Shown: positions 1 to 8,338 of the stretch, one piece after another
Layout of the letters: each line of letters opens with the position of its first letter
Numbering within the stretch: the stretch's first letter is position 1
NCBI GenBank assembly: GCA_028717805.1
Contig: JAQUNC010000019.1
Span: forward strand, 1 to 42,460
DNA length: 42,460 nt
Source: Atribacterota bacterium
GTDB lineage: Bacteria; Atribacterota; Phoenicimicrobiia; Phoenicimicrobiales; Stramentimicrobiaceae
Reading direction: 5' to 3'
Program-made: the position numbers and the translations under genes
The notes under the pieces: generated by a model
The model's input: the letters and a program-made list of their open reading frames with translations, nothing else
Told to the model about the DNA's origin: nothing
Database searches by the model: none

Positions 1-181
1 GAGATGAACCGAAATCCGTCTCTTTGCTCTCCCCTTAAAATTGACACCGAAATAGGCTGCCTCTGTGAGTGAGGGCAACCTGATAAAGTTAGATCAAAGC
101 ATCTGGCTGGGTGCTATTTGTTTATCAAGGTACAGGACCCCCCGGTTTAAACCAAAGAATGGTTCTACCTTAAGAAGGGCA
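1..181 (-). ncRNA. Structured transcript, 6S-like RNA or mRNA leader (unassigned)
   Basis: No reading frame is convincing here. On the minus strand the segment starts just after a strong promoter (188-216) and can fold into one extended structure. Bases 175-179 can close against 32-36, 121-131 pair with 78-87 over ten pairs with one bulge, and 110-114 pair with 99-103 in an apical hairpin. A closing stem, large internal loops and an apical stem over about 150-180 nt recall 6S RNA. No conserved 6S sequence could be confirmed. Because pdxT is followed by serS in Bacillus, this could instead be the leader of a gene beyond the window. I saw no T-box sequence. The 3' end is not defined. Confidence 0.35.
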
Positions 182-187
182 AATAAG

Positions 188-216
188 ATAGTAACAGAGA
201 TAGGGGGAGTTGTCAA
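188..216 (-). promoter_or_regulatory. Sigma-A type promoter, TTGACA-17-TACTAT
   Basis: On the minus strand a perfect -35 box TTGACA (211-216) is separated by 17 bases from TACTAT (188-193). The expected start is near base 181. It lies just downstream of the pdxT stop and reads away from it, so it would drive the structured segment at the left edge rather than pdxT. Confidence 0.6.
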
Positions 217-232
217 GAAAAATTATTAAAAT

Positions 233-802
233 TTATTGACACATTTTCAAAAAATATTGATGTATTCTCAAATCATTTCCCAATTCGGGATGGAAAGATG
301 AAACCAGAATATTTCCCTCTTTAGCCAATACGATATTTTGATTAAAAGAACACAATTTTTGGATATTTTCCCCAGTTTTGGTAATATAAGGAGCTCTAAT
401 AAAAATACCTTTAAATAGAGGGGGAGTGACTCCGGTAATTTCCAATTCAACTTCAAAACTCTCAATCTGCCTACCATAGGCATTTCTCCTGACAGTGATA
501 TCAATTAATCCTAAAGTAGGTTGATGTTGTCCTTCTACCTTTTTTGCTAATAAAATCATGCCAGCACAAGTTCCGAAAATAGGAATATTAGTTTGATTAT
601 AAAGATCAATGATTCTTTCATCCAATTGACTTCTATTCATTAACCTTCCAATGGCAGTACTTTCTCCACCAGGTATTATCAGACACTTTACCTGATTTAA
701 CTCAGATTTGTTTTTTACTGGTATCACTTCCTGTCCACATTGCTTAATCATCATTAAATGCTCTAAAAATGCACCCTGTAGTGCTAAAATCCCTACTTTC
801 AT
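233..802 (-). CDS. pdxT: Pyridoxal 5'-phosphate synthase, glutaminase subunit PdxT
   Basis: PdxT hydrolyses glutamine and passes ammonia to PdxS for de novo vitamin B6 synthesis. The 189-residue product has the class I amidotransferase hallmarks: the PGGEST oxyanion-loop motif near 44-49, the nucleophile Cys79 in GTCAGM, and the His171/Glu173 pair in the C-terminal HPE motif. The length is normal for the family. The start at 802 is chosen because AAGGAG lies nine bases upstream. A longer reading from TTG at 826 would bury that site. It follows pdxS by 80 bases on the same strand, so the two are probably one transcript. Confidence 0.95.
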   Translation of the reverse strand: MKVGILALQGAFLEHLMMIKQCGQEVIPVKNKSELNQVKCLIIPGGESTAIGRLMNRSQLDERIIDLYNQTNIPIFGTCAGMILLAKKVEGQHQPTLGLIDITVRRNAYGRQIESFEVELEITGVTPPLFKGIFIRAPYITKTGENIQKLCSFNQNIVLAKEGNILVSSFHPELGNDLRIHQYFLKMCQ

Positions 803-882
803 ATATAATTGCTCCTTCATTCTCAACCATTGTTCAACTATTTTACTCGTTTACTCATTAAGATATTATATGTACCAAATAA

Positions 883-1767
883 TTACCAGCCTCTTACCTG
901 CATCTTTTCTTCATCAGGGATTTTGTCTATAGAGATTCCTTTTATTGCCTGACCTAATCCTTCAGAAACTCTGGCGATAAGCTTTGGATCATTATAATGT
1001 GTAGTAGCTTCTACAATTGCTTTTGCCCTCTTTTCTGGATCCTCAGATTTAAAAATGCCAGAACCAACAAAAACACCGTCACAGCCTAATTGCATCATTA
1101 ACGCTGCATCAGCTGGTGTAGCGATACCCCCTGCTGCAAAATTGACTACTGGCAATCTACCTAAGGATGCAGTTTCCATTAGTAGTTCAAAAGGTGCACC
1201 GTACTCTTTGGCTTTAATGATTAATTCTTCTTTATCCAATCCCTTTATTGCTCTAATTTCCTCATTCATACAACGCATATGCTTTACTGCCTCTATAATA
1301 TTTCCAGTACCGGCTTCTCCTTTGGTTCTAATCATTGCTGCACCTTCCGCAATTCTCCTTAAGGCTTCTCCTAAATTCCTAGCACCACACACAAAAGGAA
1401 CTTTAAAATTATATTTATTGATATGATATTTTTCATCTGCCGGAGTAAGGACTTCGCTTTCATCAATATAATCAACCTCCAGTGCTTCTAACACCTGTGC
1501 TTCTACAAAATGCCCAATTCTGGCCTTAGCCATTACCGGAATGGTTACTGCTTCCATAATTTCTTTTATCTTCCTGGGATCTGCCATACGTGCTACACCG
1601 CCAGTAGCACGAATATCAGCTGGCACTCTTTCTAAAGCCATGACAGCCACTGCACCTGCATTCTCAGCTATTTTAGCCTGCTCTGCATTTACTACATCCA
1701 TAATTACTCCGCCTTTTAACATCTGAGCTAAACCTCTTTTAGTTTTTTCAGTAGATTTTTCTACCAT
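883..1767 (-). CDS. pdxS: Pyridoxal 5'-phosphate synthase, lyase subunit PdxS
   Basis: PdxS condenses ribose 5-phosphate, glyceraldehyde 3-phosphate and ammonia into PLP on a TIM-barrel dodecamer. The 294-residue protein has the family's active-site residues at their usual positions: Asp24, Lys81 in MAKARIGH and Lys149 in RTKGEAGTG. The phosphate-site glycines ([13 protein letters not shown]) are also present. GGAGG sits a short distance before the ATG. It is the first gene of the pdxST pair, lying just beyond the terminator of the por run. A TATAAT at about 1836-1841 could be its -10 box, but no good -35 accompanies it. Confidence 0.97.
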   Translation of the reverse strand: MVEKSTEKTKRGLAQMLKGGVIMDVVNAEQAKIAENAGAVAVMALERVPADIRATGGVARMADPRKIKEIMEAVTIPVMAKARIGHFVEAQVLEALEVDYIDESEVLTPADEKYHINKYNFKVPFVCGARNLGEALRRIAEGAAMIRTKGEAGTGNIIEAVKHMRCMNEEIRAIKGLDKEELIIKAKEYGAPFELLMETASLGRLPVVNFAAGGIATPADAALMMQLGCDGVFVGSGIFKSEDPEKRAKAIVEATTHYNDPKLIARVSEGLGQAIKGISIDKIPDEEKMQVRGW

Positions 1768-1879
1768 TCTTTAACCCTCCTCGTTTTCTTTTAGCGATAT
1801 ATCTCTCCTATGTTTCTTCTGCAACTAATTATATAATACTTGTAAACAAATTTTAAGTAGATAACGATAGTTAAATTAA

Positions 1880-1918
1880 TAGACTGCCCTAATCGAAAGA
1901 AAAGATTAGAGCAGTCTA
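1880..1918 (-). terminator. Strong hairpin closing the dnaX-por run
   Basis: Two arms at 1880-1894 and 1904-1918 form a nearly perfect stem of about 14 pairs with a nine-base loop. It lies between the porB stop and pdxS. On the minus strand an AT-rich tract (TTAATTTAAC) follows, so it is likely the terminator of the por genes, although the U-run is interrupted. Confidence 0.7.
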
Positions 1919-1995
1919 GTTTTCCAATAAACTATTTACCTTCCCTAAACAAGTAGAGAAAAATGTCATATTGTCGTTGCTTTTTACCTGTTATG

Positions 1996-2922
1996 TTATT
2001 GCTTCTCTCCACATAGAGTAAGCAGTCTTTCCCAGTTATCGTCAATATCTTGTTGTATTTCTTCTACTAGTGATTTATTCTCCGGGGTAAGAAGATGTTT
2101 ATATCTACCCTGTGGTTTCATCCATTCAGTCACTGGTAATCTCTCTTTTGGTTTATAGTTTAATTTCCATTTACCATTTTCTACTTCATACAATGGCCAA
2201 AAATTTGTTTGAACAGAAAGCTTAGCCATTTTGATAGTATCTTCTGAGGGAAAACGCCAACCTCTGGGACAGGGAGATAGCACATTCAAAAAGGCTGGCC
2301 CTTTGGTATAGAAAGCTTTATGTGCTTTATCAATTAAGTCATTCCAGCGCCAGATGGAAGCCTGTGTCACATAAGGAATTTTATGAGCTGCAATAATCCC
2401 GGTTAAATCCTTCCGGTATTGTGTTTTACCAGGAATTACTTTACCACATGGTGTAGTGGTAGTCCAGGCTCCACGAGGTGTAGCACTGGAACGTTGAATC
2501 CCGGTATTCATATAGGCTTCATTATCGTAACAGACATAGACAAAGTCATGACCTCTCTCTAAGGCACCAGATAAAGACTGTAAGCCAATATCATAGGTAC
2601 CACCGTCTCCACCAAAAGAAATAAATTTTATCTCTTTATCAATCTTTCCCTGTTTCTTGAGGGATTGATACATAGCCTCCACACCACTGATAGTAGCAGC
2701 TGCATTCTCGAAAGCATTATGAATGAATGATGAACGCCAGCTGGTATAGGGATAAATGGTAGTTGCTACTTCCAGACAACCAGTGGCACTGGCTACTACT
2801 ACAGGGTCATCACAGGCAGATAAAACCTGCCGAACAGCAATAGAAGCGCCACAGCCGGCACATAAACGATGTCCCGGGCTTAAAACATCCTGTTTCTTAG
2901 TTAATTCTTTTAATTTTGCCAT
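1996..2922 (-). CDS. porB: 2-oxoacid:ferredoxin oxidoreductase, beta (TPP) subunit
   Basis: This is the thiamine-pyrophosphate subunit of a four-chain pyruvate/2-oxoacid:ferredoxin oxidoreductase, which decarboxylates the 2-oxoacid to acyl-CoA and reduces ferredoxin. The 308 residues show the CAGCG motif (Cys21, Cys24), further candidate cluster ligands Cys49 and Cys218, and the TPP/Mg motif GDGGTYDIG at 105-113 followed by DNEAYMNTG. It lies 13 bases after porA and is the last gene of the run. The length and motifs favour a pyruvate-type enzyme, but 2-oxoisovalerate or another 2-oxoacid cannot be excluded from sequence. Confidence 0.9.
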   Translation of the reverse strand: MAKLKELTKKQDVLSPGHRLCAGCGASIAVRQVLSACDDPVVVASATGCLEVATTIYPYTSWRSSFIHNAFENAAATISGVEAMYQSLKKQGKIDKEIKFISFGGDGGTYDIGLQSLSGALERGHDFVYVCYDNEAYMNTGIQRSSATPRGAWTTTTPCGKVIPGKTQYRKDLTGIIAAHKIPYVTQASIWRWNDLIDKAHKAFYTKGPAFLNVLSPCPRGWRFPSEDTIKMAKLSVQTNFWPLYEVENGKWKLNYKPKERLPVTEWMKPQGRYKHLLTPENKSLVEEIQQDIDDNWERLLTLCGEKQ

Positions 2923-2935
2923 CTTATTTCACCAC

Positions 2936-4120
2936 CTATTCTCTTACTCCAAGATATTGTATTCTTTCTTTCGCCTTACCAAATTTCACAATTTCATCCA
3001 ATTGGTCATAAATCCCCGTGATATCTTGCTGGTTAATATCTCGTCCACCTAAACCAAAGATTATATTGATGTTCTGCGGTACCTTTCCAAATTCCATCAT
3101 TGCTGACCTAATTTCAGTAAAGAGAGGGCCTCCAAAACCTCCAAAAGAGACAGAACGATCCAATATTGCAATCGCCTTCAGATGTGACAGGGCTTGTGCA
3201 ATTTCCATATAGGGGAATGGTCTAAAAATTCTCGGTTTTAAAAGACCAACTTTTCTACCTTTGCCTCTTAAATCATCAACTACTGTCTTGGCAGTACCAG
3301 CAGCTGATGATAAAACAACAATGGCAGTTTCAGCATCTTCTAAATGATAAGATTCAAATAGACCGTATTCTCGACCTGAAATTTCCCTGAATTCCTTAGC
3401 AATTTCCAGTATAACCGGTTTAGAATTTTTTATATCTTCAGCCTGTTGATGCTTATGTTCGAAATAATAATCATAGAGATCCAGGGGACCAAAGGTTAAT
3501 GGTTTGTCAATATCAAGCAGTGGGTAATTTGGTTGATACTTGCCAACAAAATCATGGACAGTAGTATCATCTAAAAAATCAACCCTATCAATGCCGTGGG
3601 AGATGATGAATCCATCATACATAACCATAACTGGTAGTCTAACCTTCATATTTTCTGCAATACGAACTGCCTGAATAATGTTATCATAAGCTTCCTGAGC
3701 ATTTTCAGAATAAATCTGAATCCACCCCGCATCTCTAGCTGCCATAGTATCACTATGGTCACAATGGATATTAATAGGTCCAGATAATGCTCTATTAACT
3801 ACCGGCATAATGATGGGTAATTTGCTGGAAGCCGCAATATATAAAATTTCAAACATTAAAGCCAGTCCGTTTGCAGAAGTAGCAGTCATAACTCTACCGC
3901 CGGCAGCAGCAGCTCCAACACAGGCACTCATGGCACTATGTTCACTTTCTACAGTAATAAGCTCAGTATGAACCAGTCCATCTGCTACATATTCAGAAAA
4001 ACTCTGAACCAAGTCAGTCTGCGGAGTAATAGGATAAGCAGCTACAACATCAGGATTTATCTGTTTAAAAGCATAAGCAGCTGCTCCATTTCCCGTAATA
4101 GCTACTGTCTTAGTGCTCAT
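2936..4120 (-). CDS. porA: 2-oxoacid:ferredoxin oxidoreductase, alpha subunit
   Basis: The alpha chain carries the pyrimidine-binding half of the active site and the substrate pocket. The 394-residue protein opens with the family's nucleotide-like segment and the AYPITPQT motif. It has VESEHSAMSACVGAAAAGGR in the first domain and HCDHSDTMAARD at about 118-129, all typical of PorA. Domain II follows with a KPRIFRPFP motif. Its ATG overlaps the porD stop by four bases (ATGA), which implies translational coupling. Substrate choice is not resolved. Confidence 0.92.
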   Translation of the reverse strand: MSTKTVAITGNGAAAYAFKQINPDVVAAYPITPQTDLVQSFSEYVADGLVHTELITVESEHSAMSACVGAAAAGGRVMTATSANGLALMFEILYIAASSKLPIIMPVVNRALSGPINIHCDHSDTMAARDAGWIQIYSENAQEAYDNIIQAVRIAENMKVRLPVMVMYDGFIISHGIDRVDFLDDTTVHDFVGKYQPNYPLLDIDKPLTFGPLDLYDYYFEHKHQQAEDIKNSKPVILEIAKEFREISGREYGLFESYHLEDAETAIVVLSSAAGTAKTVVDDLRGKGRKVGLLKPRIFRPFPYMEIAQALSHLKAIAILDRSVSFGGFGGPLFTEIRSAMMEFGKVPQNINIIFGLGGRDINQQDITGIYDQLDEIVKFGKAKERIQYLGVRE

Positions 4121-4434
4121 TTTTTTACTCCCTCCTTTTCTCTAAATTCATTTTCATCTTTCATTTCAATAGCTTTTGCCGGGCATTCAGCAGCACAAAT
4201 GCCACAACCCTTACAATGCTTATAATCAATGCCCTTTATCTTGCCATCCTCTACTATAATTGAAGAATCCGGGCAAAAGACCCAGCAAATCAGGCAATGT
4301 GTACATTTTTGTTCATCTCTTACCGGTCTTTGAGAACGCCAGGAACCGGTCTCATACTGTTCGGAGTTTCCCGCTTCCAGAATCAAACCTCCTTTGGGAA
4401 TCTCTTTCCATCCCTTTTGTTTAATAGCGCTCAT
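4117..4434 (-). CDS. porD: 2-oxoacid:ferredoxin oxidoreductase, delta (2x[4Fe-4S]) subunit
   Basis: This small ferredoxin-like chain wires electrons out of the enzyme. In 105 residues it has two complete CxxCxxCxxxC cluster motifs, Cys44/47/50/54 and Cys74/77/80/84. The N-terminal arm carries the GGLILEAGNS and TGSWR motifs seen in PorD proteins. It overlaps porG upstream and porA downstream by four bases each. The order gamma-delta-alpha-beta is the standard one for the separate-subunit enzymes. Confidence 0.93.
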   Translation of the reverse strand: MSAIKQKGWKEIPKGGLILEAGNSEQYETGSWRSQRPVRDEQKCTHCLICWVFCPDSSIIVEDGKIKGIDYKHCKGCGICAAECPAKAIEMKDENEFREKEGVKK

Positions 4435-5003
4435 TCGCTTTTCACCTCCTGATATGCTCTTTCTATTGCTTTTACATTTCCCTCAATAACTTTTTGGCTA
4501 AACTTGCCGGAAAATTTACTCTTTATATCATTAATCACATTTTTTAACTTTAACAACCCTGTTGCCTTAATTAAGGCTCCAATCATCGGGGTATTGGGTA
4601 GTGGACGCCCCAACTCCTCTTGAGCAATTTTACTGGCATCAATAGTAAATATTTTTTTACCTTTTACAGCAAGTTTTTTTCTTATTTCAGCTGGAGTTTT
4701 ATTAGTATTGACCACAATTATGCCCTCATCAGGTAATCCTTCCGTAATATCAACGGTGCCAATTAGGGTTGGATCAAGTACTACTACCATATCTGGATTA
4801 GTTACATGACAGTGAATCTTAATTGGTTCATCACTTATCCTGGTAAAAGACTGAATGGGTGCACCCATCCTTTCTGGTCCATATTCAGGAAAGGCCTGAA
4901 TATACTTGTCCTCAGCCAGGGCAGAAGTGGCAAGCAACTTAGAAGCGGTAACGGCACCCTGCCCACCTCTGCCATGCCATCGAACTTCAATAATTTTTTT
5001 CAT
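4431..5003 (-). CDS. porG: 2-oxoacid:ferredoxin oxidoreductase, gamma subunit
   Basis: The gamma subunit of the four-chain enzyme, 190 residues. The opening RWHGRGGQGAVTASKLL is the hallmark of the family. FPEYGPERMGAPIQSF near 37-52 and the VVLDPTL motif follow. The start is placed at 5003, because an ATG 15 bases further upstream (5018) overlaps the GGAGG ribosome site that serves 5003 with eight-base spacing. recR ends 30 bases upstream, so the por genes appear to be an extension of the dnaX-ybaB-recR transcript. Confidence 0.93.
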   Translation of the reverse strand: MKKIIEVRWHGRGGQGAVTASKLLATSALAEDKYIQAFPEYGPERMGAPIQSFTRISDEPIKIHCHVTNPDMVVVLDPTLIGTVDITEGLPDEGIIVVNTNKTPAEIRKKLAVKGKKIFTIDASKIAQEELGRPLPNTPMIGALIKATGLLKLKNVINDIKSKFSGKFSQKVIEGNVKAIERAYQEVKSE

Positions 5004-5033
5004 AAGAAATACCTCCATTAATTATTTATCACC

Positions 5034-5648
5034 TTATTTTTCATTTTTAAAAATTTGCCTTCCTATTAAGGCTTGTGTTAAGGTTACTTCATCAGCATAT
5101 TCCAAATCGCCCCCTATGGGTATTCCATAGGCAATTCTTGTTACCTTTATACCTAAAGGTCTAACCAGCCTGGCAATATAGGAAGCAGTTACTTCTCCCT
5201 CGATATTAGGATTGGTAGCTAAAATAATTTCCGTTATTTTCTCAGTTTTTAAGCGAGAAATAAGATGATCAATAGTTAGATGATCTGGTTCTACTCCATC
5301 CAGAGGAGAAATGGCTCCCAGTAAAACATGATACAATCCCTTATATCCCCCTGTCTTTTCCAGTGCCATTAAATCTCGCGCTGTTTCTACAACACAAATA
5401 GTATCTCTCTGTCTGGTCTTTTCTTGACATATTTCACAGATATCCTGATCAGTAAGATTATGACAAATCTGACATCTTTTAATCTTCTCCTTGGCATTGA
5501 TAATAGACTGAGCTAATACTCCTGCTTCTTCTCTAGAAATATTTAGAATATATAATGCCAATCTCTGGGCAGTTTTGGGGCCGATACCAGGGAGTTTTGA
5601 TAATTCATCAATTAATATAGCTAATGGTCTTGCATATTGATAACTCAT
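5034..5648 (-). CDS. recR: Recombination protein RecR
   Basis: RecR acts with RecO and RecF to load RecA at gaps. The 204-residue protein has all the parts in order: the helix-hairpin-helix LPGIGPKTAQRLA at 19-31, a zinc finger with Cys59/62/71/74, the Toprim domain beginning DTICVVE, and the diagnostic C-terminal GIPIGGDLEYADE. It starts 13 bases after the ybaB stop, in the widely conserved dnaX-ybaB-recR order. Confidence 0.98.
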   Translation of the reverse strand: MSYQYARPLAILIDELSKLPGIGPKTAQRLALYILNISREEAGVLAQSIINAKEKIKRCQICHNLTDQDICEICQEKTRQRDTICVVETARDLMALEKTGGYKGLYHVLLGAISPLDGVEPDHLTIDHLISRLKTEKITEIILATNPNIEGEVTASYIARLVRPLGIKVTRIAYGIPIGGDLEYADEVTLTQALIGRQIFKNEK

Positions 5649-5661
5649 TTTTTATTAACCA

Positions 5662-5970
5662 TTAAAATAATCCTGGTAGATTCATACCACCAGTTAATTT
5701 CATTATTTCTTCATTTACCATTTCTTTAGATTGTCTAATCCCTTCATTGACTGCTGCCAGAACTAAATCTTCTAACATTTCTTTATCTTCAGAGTCAATA
5801 ATATCTGGCTCAATATGAATTTCTTTAATTTCCTGCTGTCCATTAATAACTAATTCTACCATGCCGCCTCCGGAGGTAACTTTTATTTCCTTAAGGGATA
5901 GCTCTTCTTTTAGAGCTTCCATTTTTTTCTGCATCTCTTGAGCCTGCTTCATTAAGAATTTCATATCCAT
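5662..5970 (-). CDS. Nucleoid-associated protein, YbaB/EbfC family
   Basis: A small DNA-binding dimer of the YbaB/EbfC family, usually encoded between dnaX and recR. The 102 residues contain the coiled N-terminal helix (KQAQEMQKKMEALKEEL), the GGGMVELVINGQQEI core and the C-terminal LTGGMNLPGLF tail of this family. The start at 5970 is preferred because GAGG lies nine bases before it. A TTG nine bases further up is less likely. It lies between dnaX and recR with gaps of 18 and 13 bases. Confidence 0.95.
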   Translation of the reverse strand: MDMKFLMKQAQEMQKKMEALKEELSLKEIKVTSGGGMVELVINGQQEIKEIHIEPDIIDSEDKEMLEDLVLAAVNEGIRQSKEMVNEEIMKLTGGMNLPGLF

Positions 5971-5988
5971 ATTTAACAACCTCTTTTC

Positions 5989-7677
5989 TTATTCTTTGCT
6001 TATCTCTCCACCAAATAAGTCACGAGCTCTTTTTAAAATATCATTCTCAGTCAAATTTTCCTCTTTATTGCTATCATTCTTTTTCTTCTCTCCCACTACC
6101 GGTTTAACCAAAGAATGGTTATCTTTTATTTTACCTTTATTCCTTTCTAAAGCAAAGCGTTTGTCTTCTTTGCTCTTATTTTCTTCGATAATACATTTCA
6201 ATTTAATTTCACAATTTGACTCTTCTTTTAAAATTGTCTCTACCTTTTCTTTATTTTCCTTTTTTTCCAGACTTTCTTTATGAAAAAGACAATCTGCTGA
6301 AAAACTAACAATTAATTGGTCATCCTCAATGCCAATGCTATTTCCAGCCATTAAAAAAGCATAAAGAGAAATTTTTTCCTTCTTTATTCTGGATAGCACT
6401 TTTGGCCATAATTTTTCAAGTTCATACTTTTTTTGGTTTTTCATATTTGTTGTGACTTTATCTTTAGAAGGATATTCATTTTTGTCTTTCTCTATTGCTG
6501 GCTGTATTTTTTCTACCTTTTTAACAGTAACACTTTTACTAATAATATCTGCGGCAAGAGATTCCTGTTGGGTAGATTTGTCTTTAGCATGAGTTAGCTT
6601 TACTATCATTAATTCCAATAAAACCCAGGGATAATGATGGAACCTTATCCTTTCCTCAATTATTTTTAATTCTTCTATAATATCAAATATGGTCTTAATA
6701 TCAGTATTTACTAACAATACCCAGATTTTGTTCAACTCTGAGCTTTCCAGGTATAGATGAGAATAAGGATTATCTTTGCCTAAAACTTTAAGAAGAGAAA
6801 CATTATGAGTATAAATAAGCAAATCCTGGACAAATTGATTTAGCTCTACTCCTTCTCTGACTAGTTTATTAATCAACTTAAGTCCTATCTCAGTATTATG
6901 ATTAATTATAGCCTCTATTAATTGCCAGAATATTTCACGTGGCATAAATCCTAAAATATCTCTGACCTCTTCGGGTGTAACCTTGTTTTCACTGTAAGTA
7001 ATAACCTGATCTAAGATACTTTCTGCATCTCTCATAGAACCAGTGGCACTTTCAGCAATTAAACGCAAAGAAGATAAATCAATATTTAGTTTTTCTTCTT
7101 CGGCAATTCTTTTTAATTTTTCTACCATCTCCTCAATGGAAATTCTATGAAAATAAAAACATTGGCAACGAGATAAAATTGTCTTAGGAACCTTATGAGA
7201 TGCAGTAGTAGCGAAAATAAATAACACCTGACTGGGGGGTTCTTCTAAAGTTTTTAACAAAGCATTAAACGCCTCATTAGTTAGCATATGCACTTCATCA
7301 ATAATATATATTTTGTATCTTCCCTCTGCGGGAGCAAAACCAATTTTACTTCTTAACTCTCTAATTTCTTCAATCCCACGATTTGAAGCTCCATCAATTT
7401 CCAATACATCCATAGATTGACCTTTATTAATACGGATACAACAGGAGCATTGGTTACAGGGATGCTCTGTAGGACCATTCTGACAATTGAGGGCTTTAGC
7501 CAAAATTCGAGCAGTAGTAGTTTTCCCAACACCACGAGGACCGGAAAAAAGGTAAGCATGAGAGATTCGATCCAGTTTAATAGCATTCCTTAGAGTCTGG
7601 GTGATATGATTCTGACCTACAACATCTTCAAAGGATTGAGGTCTCCATTTTCTATAGATGGATTGGTATTGAGCCAT
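5989..7677 (-). CDS. dnaX: DNA polymerase III subunits tau/gamma (DnaX)
   Basis: DnaX is the clamp-loader ATPase. Full length tau has 562 residues. Walker A GPRGVGKT is at 46-53, zinc-binding cysteines are at about 74/77/80, Walker B gives DEVH at 127-130, and an SRC sensor motif lies near 169-171. The AAA+ core and collar run to about residue 360, and a lysine-rich, poorly conserved tau tail follows. Inside the tail, at residues 471-473, is an A AAA AAG heptamer with a -1 frame stop two codons later. It could yield a 475-residue gamma form (separate entry). The gene follows the SRP RNA on the same strand. Confidence 0.97.
   Translation of the reverse strand: MAQYQSIYRKWRPQSFEDVVGQNHITQTLRNAIKLDRISHAYLFSGPRGVGKTTTARILAKALNCQNGPTEHPCNQCSCCIRINKGQSMDVLEIDGASNRGIEEIRELRSKIGFAPAEGRYKIYIIDEVHMLTNEAFNALLKTLEEPPSQVLFIFATTASHKVPKTILSRCQCFYFHRISIEEMVEKLKRIAEEEKLNIDLSSLRLIAESATGSMRDAESILDQVITYSENKVTPEEVRDILGFMPREIFWQLIEAIINHNTEIGLKLINKLVREGVELNQFVQDLLIYTHNVSLLKVLGKDNPYSHLYLESSELNKIWVLLVNTDIKTIFDIIEELKIIEERIRFHHYPWVLLELMIVKLTHAKDKSTQQESLAADIISKSVTVKKVEKIQPAIEKDKNEYPSKDKVTTNMKNQKKYELEKLWPKVLSRIKKEKISLYAFLMAGNSIGIEDDQLIVSFSADCLFHKESLEKKENKEKVETILKEESNCEIKLKCIIEENKSKEDKRFALERNKGKIKDNHSLVKPVVGEKKKNDSNKEENLTENDILKRARDLFGGEISKE
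6251..6267 (-). promoter_or_regulatory. Putative -1 frameshift/slippage site in dnaX
   Basis: Reading the minus strand in the dnaX frame, codons 471-473 are GAA AAA AAG, giving seven A residues and the X XXY YYZ heptamer A AAA AAG. After a -1 slip the next codons are GGA, AAA, then TAA at 6251-6253, so the product ends at about residue 475. E. coli dnaX uses the same heptamer and a nearby stop to make gamma. Slippage by RNA polymerase on the A run (Thermus-like) would also serve. I found no strong upstream SD-like stimulator and only a weak downstream AT hairpin. Confidence 0.55.
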
Positions 7678-7720
7678 TTACAATTTCCGTCACAATTCTG
7701 ATATAATTCTTGCAAAGAGA

Positions 7721-7990
7721 TGACCGTGCCCTATCCTCGATCTATCTTCCCAAGCGATATTGAAACAGTTAACTCCAACCAGGTTTCCCTGCGGCACCCA
7801 AAGAGTTTTACGTACCGCTGCTTCCTTCCAGACCTGACGGGATTAGTAATTCTTTGCTGCACAGGACCCAGTCTTCAACATCACTTATTCCAGTCAGACC
7901 TTGAAAAGATAAGACCTTAAATAGGCTTTCGATCCTGCTCTAGCGGATTGCAGGTTCAGGGCACCGCTAACTCCCCATCTAGCACGGTCA
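7721..7990 (-). ncRNA. ffs: Signal recognition particle RNA, long form with Alu domain
   Basis: About 270 nt. The ends pair (bases 7982-7989 with 7722-7729). Near the 5' end is the Alu-domain segment with GCGGTGCCCTGAACCTGCAA, almost the same as in Bacillus scRNA. In the middle is the universal SRP domain core, with CAGGTCTGGAAGGAAGCAGC on the minus strand around 7820-7840. Any reading frame over this interval is spurious. The RNA lies between tRNA-Ser(GGA), 14 bases upstream, and dnaX, about 43 bases downstream, as in Bacillus. Confidence 0.95.
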
Positions 7991-8003
7991 TCATTCCAAA
8001 ATA

Positions 8004-8097
8004 TGGCGGAGAGGGCGGGATTCGAACCCGCGAGACAGCTTTTGGCCGCCCAATCGCTCTCCAGGCGATCCCGTTATGACCACTTCGGTACCTCTCC
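8004..8097 (-). tRNA. tRNA-Ser (anticodon GGA)
   Basis: A 94-base class II tRNA with a seven-base acceptor stem (GGAGAGG/CCTCTCC), a long variable arm, a TTCGAAT T-loop and an encoded CCA. The anticodon loop CTGGAGA gives GGA. Its last 35 bases are identical to those of tRNA-Ser(CGA) at 18997-19091, which matters for the island proposed between them. Confidence 0.97.
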
Positions 8098-8338
8098 AAA
8101 AAGATATAACAATATTCCCTTTAGTTCAATCTAATATAGATGCAGACAGTCTTTAATTTTAATACATTTTGTTAAAAAAATCCACTTTTTCTATAATTTT
8201 CTGCTGGAAAAATTCTCCTGATTCTGTTCTGCTTAATAAAACCGGATGAAAAGCGATACAAATTTTATTTTAAGTTATACTGCTTTATTATCACAGATGT
8301 TGTAAAAGTTGATTTCAGCTGTTATTATATTGGCTTAA

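Noticed and set aside
1-120. Weak likeness of the left-edge plus strand to the 3' part of RNase P RNA
   Set aside because: The match is short, the other conserved RNase P segments are absent, and the promoter is on the opposite strand.
1-181. T-box leader for a serS gene to the left
   Set aside because: The position would fit Bacillus gene order, but no T-box sequence such as GGGTGGNACCGCG is present in the visible part.
7720-7920. A 66-codon plus-strand frame
   Set aside because: It lies wholly within the SRP RNA gene on the other strand, whose Alu and SRP core sequences are unmistakable.
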